A DNA stretch of 64,000 nt from Liquorilactobacillus uvarum DSM 19971 (GTDB lineage Bacteria; Bacillota; Bacilli; Lactobacillales; Lactobacillaceae), in NCBI RefSeq assembly GCF_001434935.1, contig NZ_AZEG01000004.1, forward strand, positions 93,081-157,080, in the 5' to 3' direction. Made by a program: the position numbers and the translations under genes. Under the pieces are notes generated by a model that did no database searches, was not told the DNA's origin, and saw only the letters and a program-made list of their open reading frames with translations. Positions 50,091 to 59,456 of the stretch are shown one piece after another. The number at the start of each line of letters is the position of its first letter. Positions within the stretch are counted from its first letter, which is position 1.

Positions 50091-51464
50091 CTATTTTACT
50101 TGCTTAAATGCGTCTTTCAATGCCCGCGGATTTATGAAAAAGAAAGTTAAACTTATACACAAAACATTGCTGACTGTAAACATCAGAAAAACATTAGCTG
50201 TGCCAAAACTTCCGAGCAAGATGGGACAAACTAAACTAATTACAAAGTTAGTCAACCAAATAACAGTTGTTGAAACAGCCATAAAACGTGCTTTAAGCTG
50301 TTGCGGAAAAATCTCGGATAACATCAACCAAGTGACTGGGCTTACAATTCCTTGCTGAGTAGCTAAAAATAAGGCCAGCAGTATTAAAACAACCATATTT
50401 GTATTCGTCCTTGAAAAAAGACCAAGATGTAAAACAGCTGTCAGCAAACCTAAAAACACAGAATTACCTAAAAGTCCGATTCCCAGCATTCGCCGATGAT
50501 TATGATTAACTATTAATCGTGTTCCAAGAAGTGTTGCAACTGTTGAAATCACACCAACCAAAATATTACTGTAAAGAGACATGCCCCGACTCATTCCGAT
50601 CTTTTCCAACAGTATCGTTCCATAATACATAACAGCATTGACACCAGACAATTGCTGAATAAGACCAATGCTGACACCTGCTGCCAAGAGATACGTCAAA
50701 TGTTTATTGCTGAATATTTTCTTAACATCCATCTTATCTTTTTTGGTTTCAACTATTTTTTTAGCACGAACCAAATTCTTTTGAATATCAATTTTAGGAA
50801 ATCCTAATTTACTGAAATTTTTCTTTGCTTGTGCTAATGAATTATTTAACAACTGCCATTTAGGACTTTGCGGCAGATCAAAAGACAAGAGCCATAGCAG
50901 GAACGCCGGTAAAGCTGCAACTCCCATCATCACACGCCAAATTGGGGCCCAGTTTTCCCAAACATTACCCAATACAGCATTAACTGTAAACGAAGCAAGC
51001 TGTCCAATAACAATCGCAATTGCATTTTTATTAACATTCTGAGACCGCCATTCACTTGGTGAAATTTCAGCTAAATACATTGGCGCAAGATCAGAAGCAC
51101 AACCAACTGATAAACCTAAGATAGTCCGAAAAATAATCAGCATATTACTTGTAATTGAAAAAGAACAGCCAATTGTCGCTATAGTGAACACTATCGCTAC
51201 CCACTGCAGAGAGGCTTTTCTGCCGATCCTATCCGCCAAACGACCGCTTAGCAACGCTCCAAAACAACAACCAATAATTAAAGAACTTGAGACTATACCT
51301 TGCTGAGCTGAATTCAAATCTAGTTGACTTGGTTGGCTCAAAAATGAAAGTGCGCCATTAATCACACCCGTGTCATACCCAAATAGAAAACCGCCCAATG
51401 CAATCACCGAAGATGCATATCTTAAAAACGAATCCTCTATCCCTATTCGTTTATGTTCCAACAT
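50091..51464 (-). CDS. MFS sugar porter
   Basis: 457-residue, 12-helix major facilitator of the sugar porter family (xylose, galactose, myo-inositol type). Visible signatures: FLFGYDTGVINGAL in helix 1, GRLADRIGRK between helices 2 and 3, LPQSPKWQLL in the central loop, and QQLSGVNAVMYYG in helix 7. The substrate cannot be named. It lies just upstream of the SDR, suggesting shared sugar or polyol use, though the SDR has its own promoter-like sequence. Confidence 0.9.
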   Translation of the reverse strand: MLEHKRIGIEDSFLRYASSVIALGGFLFGYDTGVINGALSFLSQPSQLDLNSAQQGIVSSSLIIGCCFGALLSGRLADRIGRKASLQWVAIVFTIATIGCSFSITSNMLIIFRTILGLSVGCASDLAPMYLAEISPSEWRSQNVNKNAIAIVIGQLASFTVNAVLGNVWENWAPIWRVMMGVAALPAFLLWLLSFDLPQSPKWQLLNNSLAQAKKNFSKLGFPKIDIQKNLVRAKKIVETKKDKMDVKKIFSNKHLTYLLAAGVSIGLIQQLSGVNAVMYYGTILLEKIGMSRGMSLYSNILVGVISTVATLLGTRLIVNHNHRRMLGIGLLGNSVFLGLLTAVLHLGLFSRTNTNMVVLILLALFLATQQGIVSPVTWLMLSEIFPQQLKARFMAVSTTVIWLTNFVISLVCPILLGSFGTANVFLMFTVSNVLCISLTFFFINPRALKDAFKQVK

Positions 51465-51773
51465 AATATTTATTCACCTCATCATAAACTTTTGAAACTT
51501 GATTCTTAACCTGCCAGCAGTTTACTTTTCAAAACACTCATAAAACATTTCTTGAATAGCTCCCGCAATTCATTTCGAATTCAACCAGCTATTTTCCAAT
51601 CGATCTCATCGCTAGCCGATTGAAAGATAATTGATTAGCTATTTAAAATTTTTATGTTATTAAAAAGTACTACACTACTATTATAGTGTTAATTGCACGA
51701 GATGAGGTTACAAAAGCTTATTCTTTTAATTTAAACGTTTAAATTTATAGGTTCTACGGCAAACAAAATGTTT
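51465..51773. promoter_or_regulatory. regulatory region upstream of the sugar porter, with an 18-bp perfect palindrome
   Basis: AATTTAAACGTTTAAATT at 51728-51745 is a perfect palindrome with a central CG, the shape of LacI/GalR or CcpA operators. A TATAAT on the minus strand lies near 51682. Also CAATCG...CGATTG arms occur near 51597-51625. No gene seen in this stretch. Confidence 0.5.
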
Positions 51774-51820
51774 TAAAAAAAGGGAGCTTGATCAAAAATT
51801 TAATTTTGATCAAGCTCCCT
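51774..51820 (-). terminator. terminator of the amino-acid permease gene
   Basis: On the minus strand AGGGAGCTTGATCAAAA pairs perfectly with its complement across a 6-base loop, followed by T6. Confidence 0.92.
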
Positions 51821-52034
51821 AATACATATGAACATGCTCCACAAGTCAAATTTCAATCCGCCTAACTTCAAACCACCCATAGAAAATAATACGCTATGTT
51901 CGTAATTTCATGCTAGTCCTCAATTTCGACCGACTTATATCACACCGTCTCATTTTTATATTGGTATTAAAAAAAGTTATCACAACAACATTGTCATATT
52001 TTTCTCCATTGCGTAATATTCTAATCTATCAGAA
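51821..52034. other. 3' untranslated stretch, no gene seen
   Basis: Between the permease stop and its terminator. No frame with a ribosome-binding site and no clear repeat. Confidence 0.4.
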
Positions 52035-53459
52035 TCAATCAGTTTTGTGACTCCAGCGATAATGAAATTTATATAAAATAAATGGAGTTACAAAGACCAA
52101 GAAACAGGTCGCCAGTAGCAGCCATGTATACACACGCCGCATCTGCTGATCCATTCCGGCAGTTGGAAAAAAGGTAACAACAAAACCGAACGCTGATAAT
52201 CCTAACCCAAAAAAGCCATATAGCAGCCGCATAAATTTATGTTTTGAAGCAAAATAAGTTCTATTCAGATCGGCATGCTTAAACTGTAAAACCAAATAGC
52301 TCACAAAAAGCAGCATATACATAAGTGTGTATTGGGCCACTGTTGAACTCATTGCCATATCAAATGCCAAATCAGCATTCTTTCCACCGGAAAAAGTAAA
52401 TAGTGCTGCAGTGATAGAAACAATACTGCCTTGAAGCACCATCACTTTTGTTGGAACACCAAATTTATTTGTCTTGCCAAAACGGACCGGTAGGAAACCT
52501 TTTTTTGCAGCCTCAAACATTCCTTGATTTGGTCCTACAACCCAGCTGCTGATTTCTCCAATAGCACCGATAGCCAACATGAGTCCAATCATCTTTTCAA
52601 AGTAAACAGGTGTGAATCCAATATGTTTAACCAGTTCTCCGTATGCATAAACAATTCCTGTGCTAAGATGAATACGATCATTTGGAACTGTCATTGCAAT
52701 TGACATACTGCCCACTATATCCGAAACAATTGCTGCTATCGACAATGCTAACATCACAGTTGGATATGAGCTGGTCTTTTTCAAATCTTTAACATGTGCA
52801 GCCGATCCTTCTGCACCGGCAAAAGCCAGCATAAACGGGACAAAACCTACTAGGACCGTACCGTTGAAGCTGTGCGGAATCACAGTTTTCCATGAAACAT
52901 GGACATACACCGGATTACCATGAACTAAATATGCAACAAACAATACCAGTAAAAAAATTACCGGCAAGATAACCCCTAGAGAAAAGCACCACTGTGCAAT
53001 CTTACCCGAACGTTTTGTACCATGTTGCTGACATAAAATAATTGTCCATAAAATAATCATCATCAAAACAAATCTTACCAATGGATTATTATTTAAAAGC
53101 GGCAAATCAAAAACCATCGAAAGACAACCGATGATAAAATACATCATCGCATCCATTCCGACAGTAATATGAATCCACTGATAAAACAAGGCTGCCCATC
53201 CGGATTTTTCCCCCAGCATATTACTTGTCCATGTGAAGACACCGCCTTTACTCCATCCATTAATGGATGCCATTTCTCCAGCCGCTCTGGTGACAGGTGT
53301 GAACCAAAAAATTCCTGCCAAAAAGAGGAAAAATAGTGCTGTTGGTCCTTCTTTAGCAAATGGAGCAAAACCATAAACAGTCATCACCATAGAAGCCGTC
53401 ATCGCAAAGAGTTGCCAACTATTTAACTCATTAAACTTCTGTAACCTATTCTCTTTCAT
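52035..53459 (-). CDS. APC-superfamily amino-acid permease
   Basis: About 474 residues, 12-13 membrane helices, APC superfamily. Features such as the early helix ...GPTALFFLFLAGIFWFTP and AGAEGSAAHVKDLKK fit the glutamate:GABA/basic amino-acid antiporter group (GadC-like), but no decarboxylase gene is beside it, so the substrate is open. The frame continues to 53672; I take MKENRLQKFNELNSW at 53459 because the extra 71 residues are unlike the family. The AGGAAGG upstream is somewhat far (15 bases). Confidence 0.82.
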   Translation of the reverse strand: MKENRLQKFNELNSWQLFAMTASMVMTVYGFAPFAKEGPTALFFLFLAGIFWFTPVTRAAGEMASINGWSKGGVFTWTSNMLGEKSGWAALFYQWIHITVGMDAMMYFIIGCLSMVFDLPLLNNNPLVRFVLMMIILWTIILCQQHGTKRSGKIAQWCFSLGVILPVIFLLVLFVAYLVHGNPVYVHVSWKTVIPHSFNGTVLVGFVPFMLAFAGAEGSAAHVKDLKKTSSYPTVMLALSIAAIVSDIVGSMSIAMTVPNDRIHLSTGIVYAYGELVKHIGFTPVYFEKMIGLMLAIGAIGEISSWVVGPNQGMFEAAKKGFLPVRFGKTNKFGVPTKVMVLQGSIVSITAALFTFSGGKNADLAFDMAMSSTVAQYTLMYMLLFVSYLVLQFKHADLNRTYFASKHKFMRLLYGFFGLGLSAFGFVVTFFPTAGMDQQMRRVYTWLLLATCFLVFVTPFILYKFHYRWSHKTD

Positions 53460-53820
53460 ATATGTATTATAAATCCTTCCTGCTTTGACAAAGCTGTGTA
53501 ACAAAAAATACCACATATAAGTATACGCTTCATGGCTTTGACAAATCAATGCTGCAAATATTTTATATTCAAAATACATTTCAATTATCTTTAACCGCAA
53601 ATAAATAACCTGAACACGATAGTCAGCAAAATTCTGAAGATACGTTAGTGAAGGATGCCTTAAGTTAAACATAAATTACTACAAACATTACGTTCTCAAC
53701 TTCTTATCACTTAATTATCTGTTTTGACTTAAATATTTTTATATCTATCGCCTTCCCTCAAAAAAATATATAATAAACTTTGTAGTCTCAAATGATTTAA
53801 TAAAAGAAGGAAAAACTGTA

Positions 53821-54951
53821 ATGAAGAAAAAAATTTTTTATGCCTTATTTTTTGAAATATTGTTAGTACTATTCTCATCTGAACAAGTGACATATGCTCA
53901 AAAAGTTAGGCCTACTAATAATCAGCTCCACCAAGCTGTTAGAAAAATGTCACTTGCTAAAAAGATTGGTCAGATGTACATAACTCCCAGTCCTGTAGAC
54001 GTTTCTAAAACTAACAATGACATCAGCAAATATCAACTGGGTGGATTAGTCTTATTCGGAAATGATTTCAAGAATCAGAATGCTGCTCAGCTCAAGCAAA
54101 AGCTTACTTCTTTTCAAAGCTCTGCGAAAATTCCCTTGTTTATCGCAACGGATCAAGAAGGTGGGACAGTTTCACGTTTAAGTACTGATCCTCAACTGAC
54201 AAACAGCAGATACTTTCCTTCACCTCAGGAAACGTACAATCAACAAGGACTTGCCGTAACCATTGCTGAAGCCTCAAAAACAGCCAAAATTATGCATAAC
54301 CTTGGAATCAATTGGAACTTTGCTCCTGTCGCAGACGTTTCAAATGATCCAAAAAGCTTTATTTACCCGCGGACGTTAGGACAAAATTATCAAACAACTG
54401 CTACTTATATCTCAAAAGTGGTTCCTGCAATTCAGAAACAGCATGTTGTAGCAAGTTTGAAACACTTTCCTGGTTATGGTTCTGCTGCTGACACACATAC
54501 TGGTTTTGCCAGTACTGACCGTTCGCTTGCTGATTTTCAAAAAAATGATTTTCTTCCTTTTGAAGCAGGTATCAAAAAAAATGTTTCGACTGTGCTAGTC
54601 GCACATGTCGTTATGAAGAGCGTTGACAGTCAATTGCCCGCTTCTTTGTCTCCAAAAGTTCATCAGCTTTTACGTAAAAAGCTTAAATTTAAAGGTGTAA
54701 TCATTACAGATGATTTAGGTATGGGGGCTATTACAAAATACAGTCAGGAACATAAAGTTACACCGGATGTTCTTGCGGTTAAGGCCGGAAATGATGCTTT
54801 GCTCAGCAACAACTATGTGCAAGGAATACCTGCAATCGAACAAGCTGTGCGCGCTGGCAGTATCAAAGAAAAACAAATTAATGCGTCCGTTTACCGCATC
54901 TTAAAAATAAAACGTAATTTAGGCCTCTTAAAAATTCAACAGCTCAAATAA
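53821..54951 (+). CDS. secreted GH3 beta-N-acetylhexosaminidase (NagZ-like)
   Basis: 376-residue glycoside hydrolase family 3. Signal-like N-terminus (MKKKIFYALFFEILLVLFSS) with a likely cut after YAQ; no lipobox Cys. The NagZ catalytic loop KHFPGYGSAADTHTG (about 214-228) has the Asp-His pair, and the nucleophile Asp lies in TDDLGMGAI. It would hydrolyse GlcNAc from muropeptides or glycoproteins outside the cell. It precedes the YfhO operon but has its own terminator. Confidence 0.9.
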   Translation: MKKKIFYALFFEILLVLFSSEQVTYAQKVRPTNNQLHQAVRKMSLAKKIGQMYITPSPVDVSKTNNDISKYQLGGLVLFGNDFKNQNAAQLKQKLTSFQSSAKIPLFIATDQEGGTVSRLSTDPQLTNSRYFPSPQETYNQQGLAVTIAEASKTAKIMHNLGINWNFAPVADVSNDPKSFIYPRTLGQNYQTTATYISKVVPAIQKQHVVASLKHFPGYGSAADTHTGFASTDRSLADFQKNDFLPFEAGIKKNVSTVLVAHVVMKSVDSQLPASLSPKVHQLLRKKLKFKGVIITDDLGMGAITKYSQEHKVTPDVLAVKAGNDALLSNNYVQGIPAIEQAVRAGSIKEKQINASVYRILKIKRNLGLLKIQQLK

Positions 54952-54975
54952 AAATGTTTTTTATATATAGTACGC

Positions 54976-55032
54976 AAAAGTATGAAACTATATTCCAACA
55001 AGAGTTGGTCATAGTCTCATGCTTTTTTTTTT
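54976..55032 (+). terminator. terminator of the GH3 gene
   Basis: AAAAGTATGAAACTAT pairs with ATAGTCTCATGCTTTT, with an inner CCAAC/GTTGG stem, ending in ten T. Confidence 0.9.
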
Positions 55033-55238
55033 AAAATATTTAATTGGTATTTATTATTTTCATGATGTAATTCATGTAAATCAGATCCCTGCTCTTAGCG
55101 AAGCAGCACAGTTGGGTTTTTTCATATATCGTAAAAATTGCGAAAAGTATTTTAAAACATTGTAAATTTTCTTCAATATTAAAAAATAATAAGTTGGCTC
55201 TATATTTTTTGCTTTCAAATACGCCGGTTCCAAAAAGC

Positions 55239-55384
55239 ATTCAAGTACTTACTTGCTTTAATGGAGACAAGCGTGTATGCTAATAATGTTATTTTAATCC
55301 CATGATGGTTTTGTTATGCATTGTTCAAATGTATAACATTTTGTATTCTAAACCATCATAATTTTTCCTGAGGAGTACTTGAAT
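55239..55384 (+). ncRNA. candidate structured leader of the YfhO operon
   Basis: ATTCAAGTACT (55239-55249) is the exact complement of AGTACTTGAAT (55374-55384), which lies between GAGGAG and the ATG of the YfhO gene. Inside, ATGATGGTTT near 55302 pairs with AAACCATCAT near 55350, enclosing GTTATGCATT/AAATGTATAAC, and CTTG/CAAG arms. The outer stem could hide the start region, so this looks like a translational switch. No named riboswitch recognised. Confidence 0.5.
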
Positions 55385-55388
55385 CGTT

Positions 55389-57998
55389 ATGCTACGTTAT
55401 TTTCGTTCACATAAACAACAGCAATTATTTCTTCTAGCCTTCCTGTTGCCATTTTTAATCATAATGGTTCTTTTTATGTCCCAGCAGGTCACACCTTGGG
55501 GAAATCACAATTTACTTTTTAGTGACGTTGGTACACAGTACAATATTTTTCTGACAAGTTTGCGTCATGATGTACTGCACCATACTTTTAGTCAATACTC
55601 TTATTACTTGGGCTTAGGTAGCAATACGCTGCCAACATATGCTTATTATCTAATGAGCCCTCTGAATCTGATCGTAATCTTCTTCCCAGCATCTCAGATT
55701 CCGACCGCTTTGACCTGGATCGTGACTCTAAAGATCAGTTTAAGCGGATTGACAATGGCAATCTTTCTTTCGACTACCTCTTTTCGAAATAAAAAAAACA
55801 TAATAATTCTACTTTTTTCGACTGCTTATGCAGTTTCTAGTTGGGTCGCATCCGTATACTACACACTAATGTGGTTAGACGCACTTCTTTTGTTGCCGAT
55901 AGTTTGTGTCGGACTTGACCTTTTAATTCATAAACATACCTCAAAACTATATTTCATTTCCTTGTTAGCAGCAATTGTTACTAACTACTATATGGGATAC
56001 ATGACATGCCTCTTCGCCGTAATTTATTTCTTTTATCAATTTTCAGGTCTTCAAGAAAACAACGAACATTTTCTAACTTTTATTAAACAAGAAACAAAAC
56101 TAATTTTCCACTTTGTTTTAATCTCGCTCTTGGCAGTCCTTTCAAGCATGTCAATCCTGCTGCCAGCTTCTTTAGGAATGTTGGCGACAGACAAGGCCGC
56201 TCTTAATTGGTCAAATTATAGCCTGCTCCCTGCTTTTGGGCTTGGTAGTTTGAATCAATTAGGCTTAGGCGCCAACAATTATATTTCGCGTTTAAATCAC
56301 GGACCTGCCCTTTTTACCGGCAGTTGTGTTTTCTTATTGATAGTTGCGTTTTTCTTTAATCAAAATGTCCCTTCCAACGAAAAAAAGCGCACCGCTGCGA
56401 CACTGCTTGTTTTATTTCTATGCATGTGGATCAATTGCTTTAATACTATATGGCATTTGTTTCAGCACCCAGCTGGATTTCCCTTTCGAAATGCCCTATT
56501 TTTCACTTTTTTTGCAGTCTGCACAGCTTATCGTTCAATCCAATACAAACCTTGGCACTTCTTAACTGTTTCCCAAAAATTTTGGACACTTTTCATCCCA
56601 CTTGCAAGTTTTTGTATCGGTTTCATTTGGAAGAATGTTTTAAAATTCAATTCAAATCAGTCATTCTCAAAGTTGCTTTCACAAGCCGGACTGCCATCAG
56701 TGAAAATTTGGATGTCTTTTATATTAAGCATTTGTTTCTATGCTATGAGCTGGTTTTTACTCTTCAAACTACCACTCTCGAAAAATGTGAAATTACTTTT
56801 AATCGCTCTGACGTGTGCAGAATTGATGATCAACTTTGGATTGAGTATGTTTGGAACTCCCTATGGTAACCAAAAAAATTATGCTTCAAATTATCAATTC
56901 AAACAGAAACAGATTACAAATTTGAAACATAATAGTTATTTTCATCATCAGGGACGGACCGTAGTTAAAGATACGTCCTTTCAAAATGCCTACAATGAGA
57001 AATACAACTGTTACAACGATGCGCTTCTCTTCCGTTATTTTGGCATTAGTATGTATAGTTCGACTTTGAATAAAGCAACACGCCAAGATTTGGAGTCATT
57101 GGGATATCTGAGCGTTAATCCGCGTCGGATAAGCTTTGTTGGCGGCACTGAACTAACACAGAGTTTGTTGGGTGTTCAAAATGAACTGGATCTGAATAAA
57201 AATGATGCTCAATTGAAAATAAATACAAGTTATTTTGGTTTGGGAGCCGCCATCGATCAGAAAATACTTGGGCTCAAATTACCACAGCGTCAAGCTCTTA
57301 AAAACCAGGAAACGATTCTGCAACATCTTGTACCTGCTCAAAAACATTATTTTAAAAAGGTGGACTTGCTAAAAGTTCATAATCACAAAAAAAATACTTC
57401 TAGAAAGTTTATTCATCGAATTACTTTACGCACAACAGTTGCCGGACCATTATATTATTACTCTCAAGATGCATCTGCCGAATTGCGAACTTTACGAATC
57501 AACAATCGTTCAAAAAAACCTACTGTTGACAACCAAGGACAGCGTATGATTTGCCCGCTCGGAAACTATCCCAAAGGTCAAATAATTCACCTCTCACTTG
57601 CTACGAGCTCTAGGAACTGGGATAAAGCACAGCAGCTATTTAGTTTAAATGCCAAGCAATTTGACAAAGCCATGAACAAAACATATGAACGACGATTTCA
57701 TCTGCATCAAATCAATGGAAACTGTTTGTGTGGAACTATTGACGGTACATCTAGCAAGCAACATCTTTTCTTATCTATTCCGTATGAAAAGGGATGGCAT
57801 GCAAAAGTCAATCATCATTCCGTCAAAGTTCAGAAAGGTTTGCGTGGGTTTGTTATTTTGCCAATTAATAAGGGAAGAAATTATGTCGAACTGCATTACC
57901 ACTCACCTGGTCTCATCAGCGGACTCTTTCTTTCATGCGTTGGACTTTTGCTGTACGTCATTTTTTTGTTCTATGAGCAGAAGTACTTTTACAAATAA
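55389..57998 (+). CDS. YfhO-family large membrane protein
   Basis: 869 residues with about a dozen N-terminal membrane helices, an extracellular C-terminal domain and a last helix near the end (SGLFLSCVGLLLYVIFLFY). YfhO proteins are GT-C-like and, in Bacillus, add sugars to lipoteichoic acid. An Asp in LLFSDVGTQYN (about residue 47) may be the GT-C catalytic acid. GAGGAG precedes the ATG, with a structured leader upstream. First gene of a five-gene operon. A glycosyltransferase role on a surface polymer is likely but not proven. Confidence 0.85.
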   Translation: MLRYFRSHKQQQLFLLAFLLPFLIIMVLFMSQQVTPWGNHNLLFSDVGTQYNIFLTSLRHDVLHHTFSQYSYYLGLGSNTLPTYAYYLMSPLNLIVIFFPASQIPTALTWIVTLKISLSGLTMAIFLSTTSFRNKKNIIILLFSTAYAVSSWVASVYYTLMWLDALLLLPIVCVGLDLLIHKHTSKLYFISLLAAIVTNYYMGYMTCLFAVIYFFYQFSGLQENNEHFLTFIKQETKLIFHFVLISLLAVLSSMSILLPASLGMLATDKAALNWSNYSLLPAFGLGSLNQLGLGANNYISRLNHGPALFTGSCVFLLIVAFFFNQNVPSNEKKRTAATLLVLFLCMWINCFNTIWHLFQHPAGFPFRNALFFTFFAVCTAYRSIQYKPWHFLTVSQKFWTLFIPLASFCIGFIWKNVLKFNSNQSFSKLLSQAGLPSVKIWMSFILSICFYAMSWFLLFKLPLSKNVKLLLIALTCAELMINFGLSMFGTPYGNQKNYASNYQFKQKQITNLKHNSYFHHQGRTVVKDTSFQNAYNEKYNCYNDALLFRYFGISMYSSTLNKATRQDLESLGYLSVNPRRISFVGGTELTQSLLGVQNELDLNKNDAQLKINTSYFGLGAAIDQKILGLKLPQRQALKNQETILQHLVPAQKHYFKKVDLLKVHNHKKNTSRKFIHRITLRTTVAGPLYYYSQDASAELRTLRINNRSKKPTVDNQGQRMICPLGNYPKGQIIHLSLATSSRNWDKAQQLFSLNAKQFDKAMNKTYERRFHLHQINGNCLCGTIDGTSSKQHLFLSIPYEKGWHAKVNHHSVKVQKGLRGFVILPINKGRNYVELHYHSPGLISGLFLSCVGLLLYVIFLFYEQKYFYK

Positions 57999-58027
57999 AA
58001 AACAACTAGAACTAAGGGGGAGATTTA

Positions 58028-58765
58028 ATGATTACAACCAATGTTTTATCTCAGAATGGTAGATTTCAAGCAACATTTAAACGTGTTGAGCAGAAATATC
58101 TTCTAACATCTGCTCAGTATCAATCACTTATGGAAAAACTAGAAACAACACTTCAAGTCGATCAATACGGCAGTCAAACTATCCGTTCGATTTACTACGA
58201 CACACAAGACTACTTTTTTGCCCGCAAACAGCTGACTAAACAAAGCTTTCGAGAAAAGCTACGCCTGCGGACTTATGGACAGGCAACATTAGAATCTCCG
58301 GCTTACATTGAGCTCAAAAAAAAGTTAAGCGGCATAACTTATAAGAGACGCATCAGTAGTTCTAAATTGTCCGCTGTCAATTACATGAAGCAGCAGACAA
58401 ATTTACCGCAAGTTTGTCAAGATCAACCCGGTTTCTCTGAGATAACAACATTTGTTGAACAATGGCCTTTAGTTAACGAGACTGAAATTGCTTATGAACG
58501 AACCGCATGCTTCGGAATACTAGATCCCTCCATTCGTGTGACTTTTGATGAAAATATCCGTTGGAAAAAAGTTACCTCAGACAATAAGTATCATTTTTTA
58601 CTTGAACCTGGAACTGTCGTTATGGAAATCAAAGTTATGAATGCAATTCCTTATCCCTGGAGCAAAATTTTTTCACAACTTGAATTACGTCCGCGTCCCT
58701 TTTCAAAGTATGGGATGGCATACAAGTATGGTTTAATCAAGGAGGACTCTCAATATGCTCATTAG
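58028..58765 (+). CDS. VTC-domain polyphosphate polymerase-like protein
   Basis: 245-residue soluble domain of the VTC/TTM tunnel fold. The R-V-E-Q-K motif (Arg19, Glu21, Lys23), REKLRLR (about 74-80), IELKKKL, YERTAC and FSKYGMAYKYG are the conserved basic and acidic tunnel positions. It lacks SPX and membrane parts, as in bacterial versions. It could make polyphosphate or handle another triphosphate. AAGGGGGAG precedes the ATG. Cotranscribed with the DUF4956 gene (11-base overlap). Confidence 0.88.
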   Translation: MITTNVLSQNGRFQATFKRVEQKYLLTSAQYQSLMEKLETTLQVDQYGSQTIRSIYYDTQDYFFARKQLTKQSFREKLRLRTYGQATLESPAYIELKKKLSGITYKRRISSSKLSAVNYMKQQTNLPQVCQDQPGFSEITTFVEQWPLVNETEIAYERTACFGILDPSIRVTFDENIRWKKVTSDNKYHFLLEPGTVVMEIKVMNAIPYPWSKIFSQLELRPRPFSKYGMAYKYGLIKEDSQYAH

Positions 58766-59432
58766 CTACTTAGGAACAAAGCACCATCTGGTAACTTTTC
58801 AACAGATTGTTGTCACTATAATAGTAACCCTTCTTTTGGGACTTTTAATCGCTCTCGTACACATGTACAAAAATGATTATTCAAAAAATTTTATTTTTAC
58901 AGTTGCATTGTTACCTACGATGGTTCAATCAGTCATTATGATTGTCCATGGCAATCTTGGAGCCGGCATAACTGTTGCTGGTGCATTTAGTTTAGTTCGT
59001 TTTAGATCTGCGCCAGGCAATGCTAGAGAAATGGCAACTATCTTCTTTGCAATGACAGTTGGTTTAGCAACAGGGCGTGGATACCTACTATACGCAACTT
59101 TTTTCACCATTGTTGTATCTTTAAGCATGCTACTGTACACTTTTATCAATTTCGGCAGTGCGAAACAAAATATGCGTCTACTAAGGATCACATTTCCTGA
59201 GTCACTTGATTATCAAAGTGCGTTTAGTAGTGTTTTCGAAAAATATACGCAATCTACCCAACTTGATGCTGTTAAAACTGTCAATTTAGGAACTTTATTT
59301 GAAGCTCGTTACCGTATTGAGTTAAAAAAAGAAGTTAATGAAAAATATTTTCTTGATGAACTGCGTCAACTTAATGATAACTTAGAAATTATTTTAACAA
59401 ATGACAATTTCGATCGTCATGTTTCACTTTAG
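58755..59432 (+). CDS. DUF4956 membrane protein
   Basis: 225 residues: four membrane helices (about 15-125) with the motif AGAFSLVRFRSAPGNAREM, then a cytoplasmic ferredoxin-like domain (about 135-225). The family often sits beside VTC and CotH genes; it resembles MgtC-like topology. AAGGAGG precedes the ATG, which overlaps the VTC gene end. No activity known. It may be the membrane anchor or channel for the VTC product. Confidence 0.85.
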   Translation: MLISYLGTKHHLVTFQQIVVTIIVTLLLGLLIALVHMYKNDYSKNFIFTVALLPTMVQSVIMIVHGNLGAGITVAGAFSLVRFRSAPGNAREMATIFFAMTVGLATGRGYLLYATFFTIVVSLSMLLYTFINFGSAKQNMRLLRITFPESLDYQSAFSSVFEKYTQSTQLDAVKTVNLGTLFEARYRIELKKEVNEKYFLDELRQLNDNLEIILTNDNFDRHVSL

Positions 59433-59456
59433 AAATTTCAAAATGAGGATAACGTA

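Noticed and set aside
55040..55240. 66-residue minus-strand frame upstream of the YfhO operon
   Set aside because: No ribosome-binding site, AT-driven composition, and it ends in the GH3 terminator region.
56450..56869. 139-residue plus-strand frame inside the YfhO gene
   Set aside because: Shadow of the YfhO coding frame; no start signals and atypical composition.
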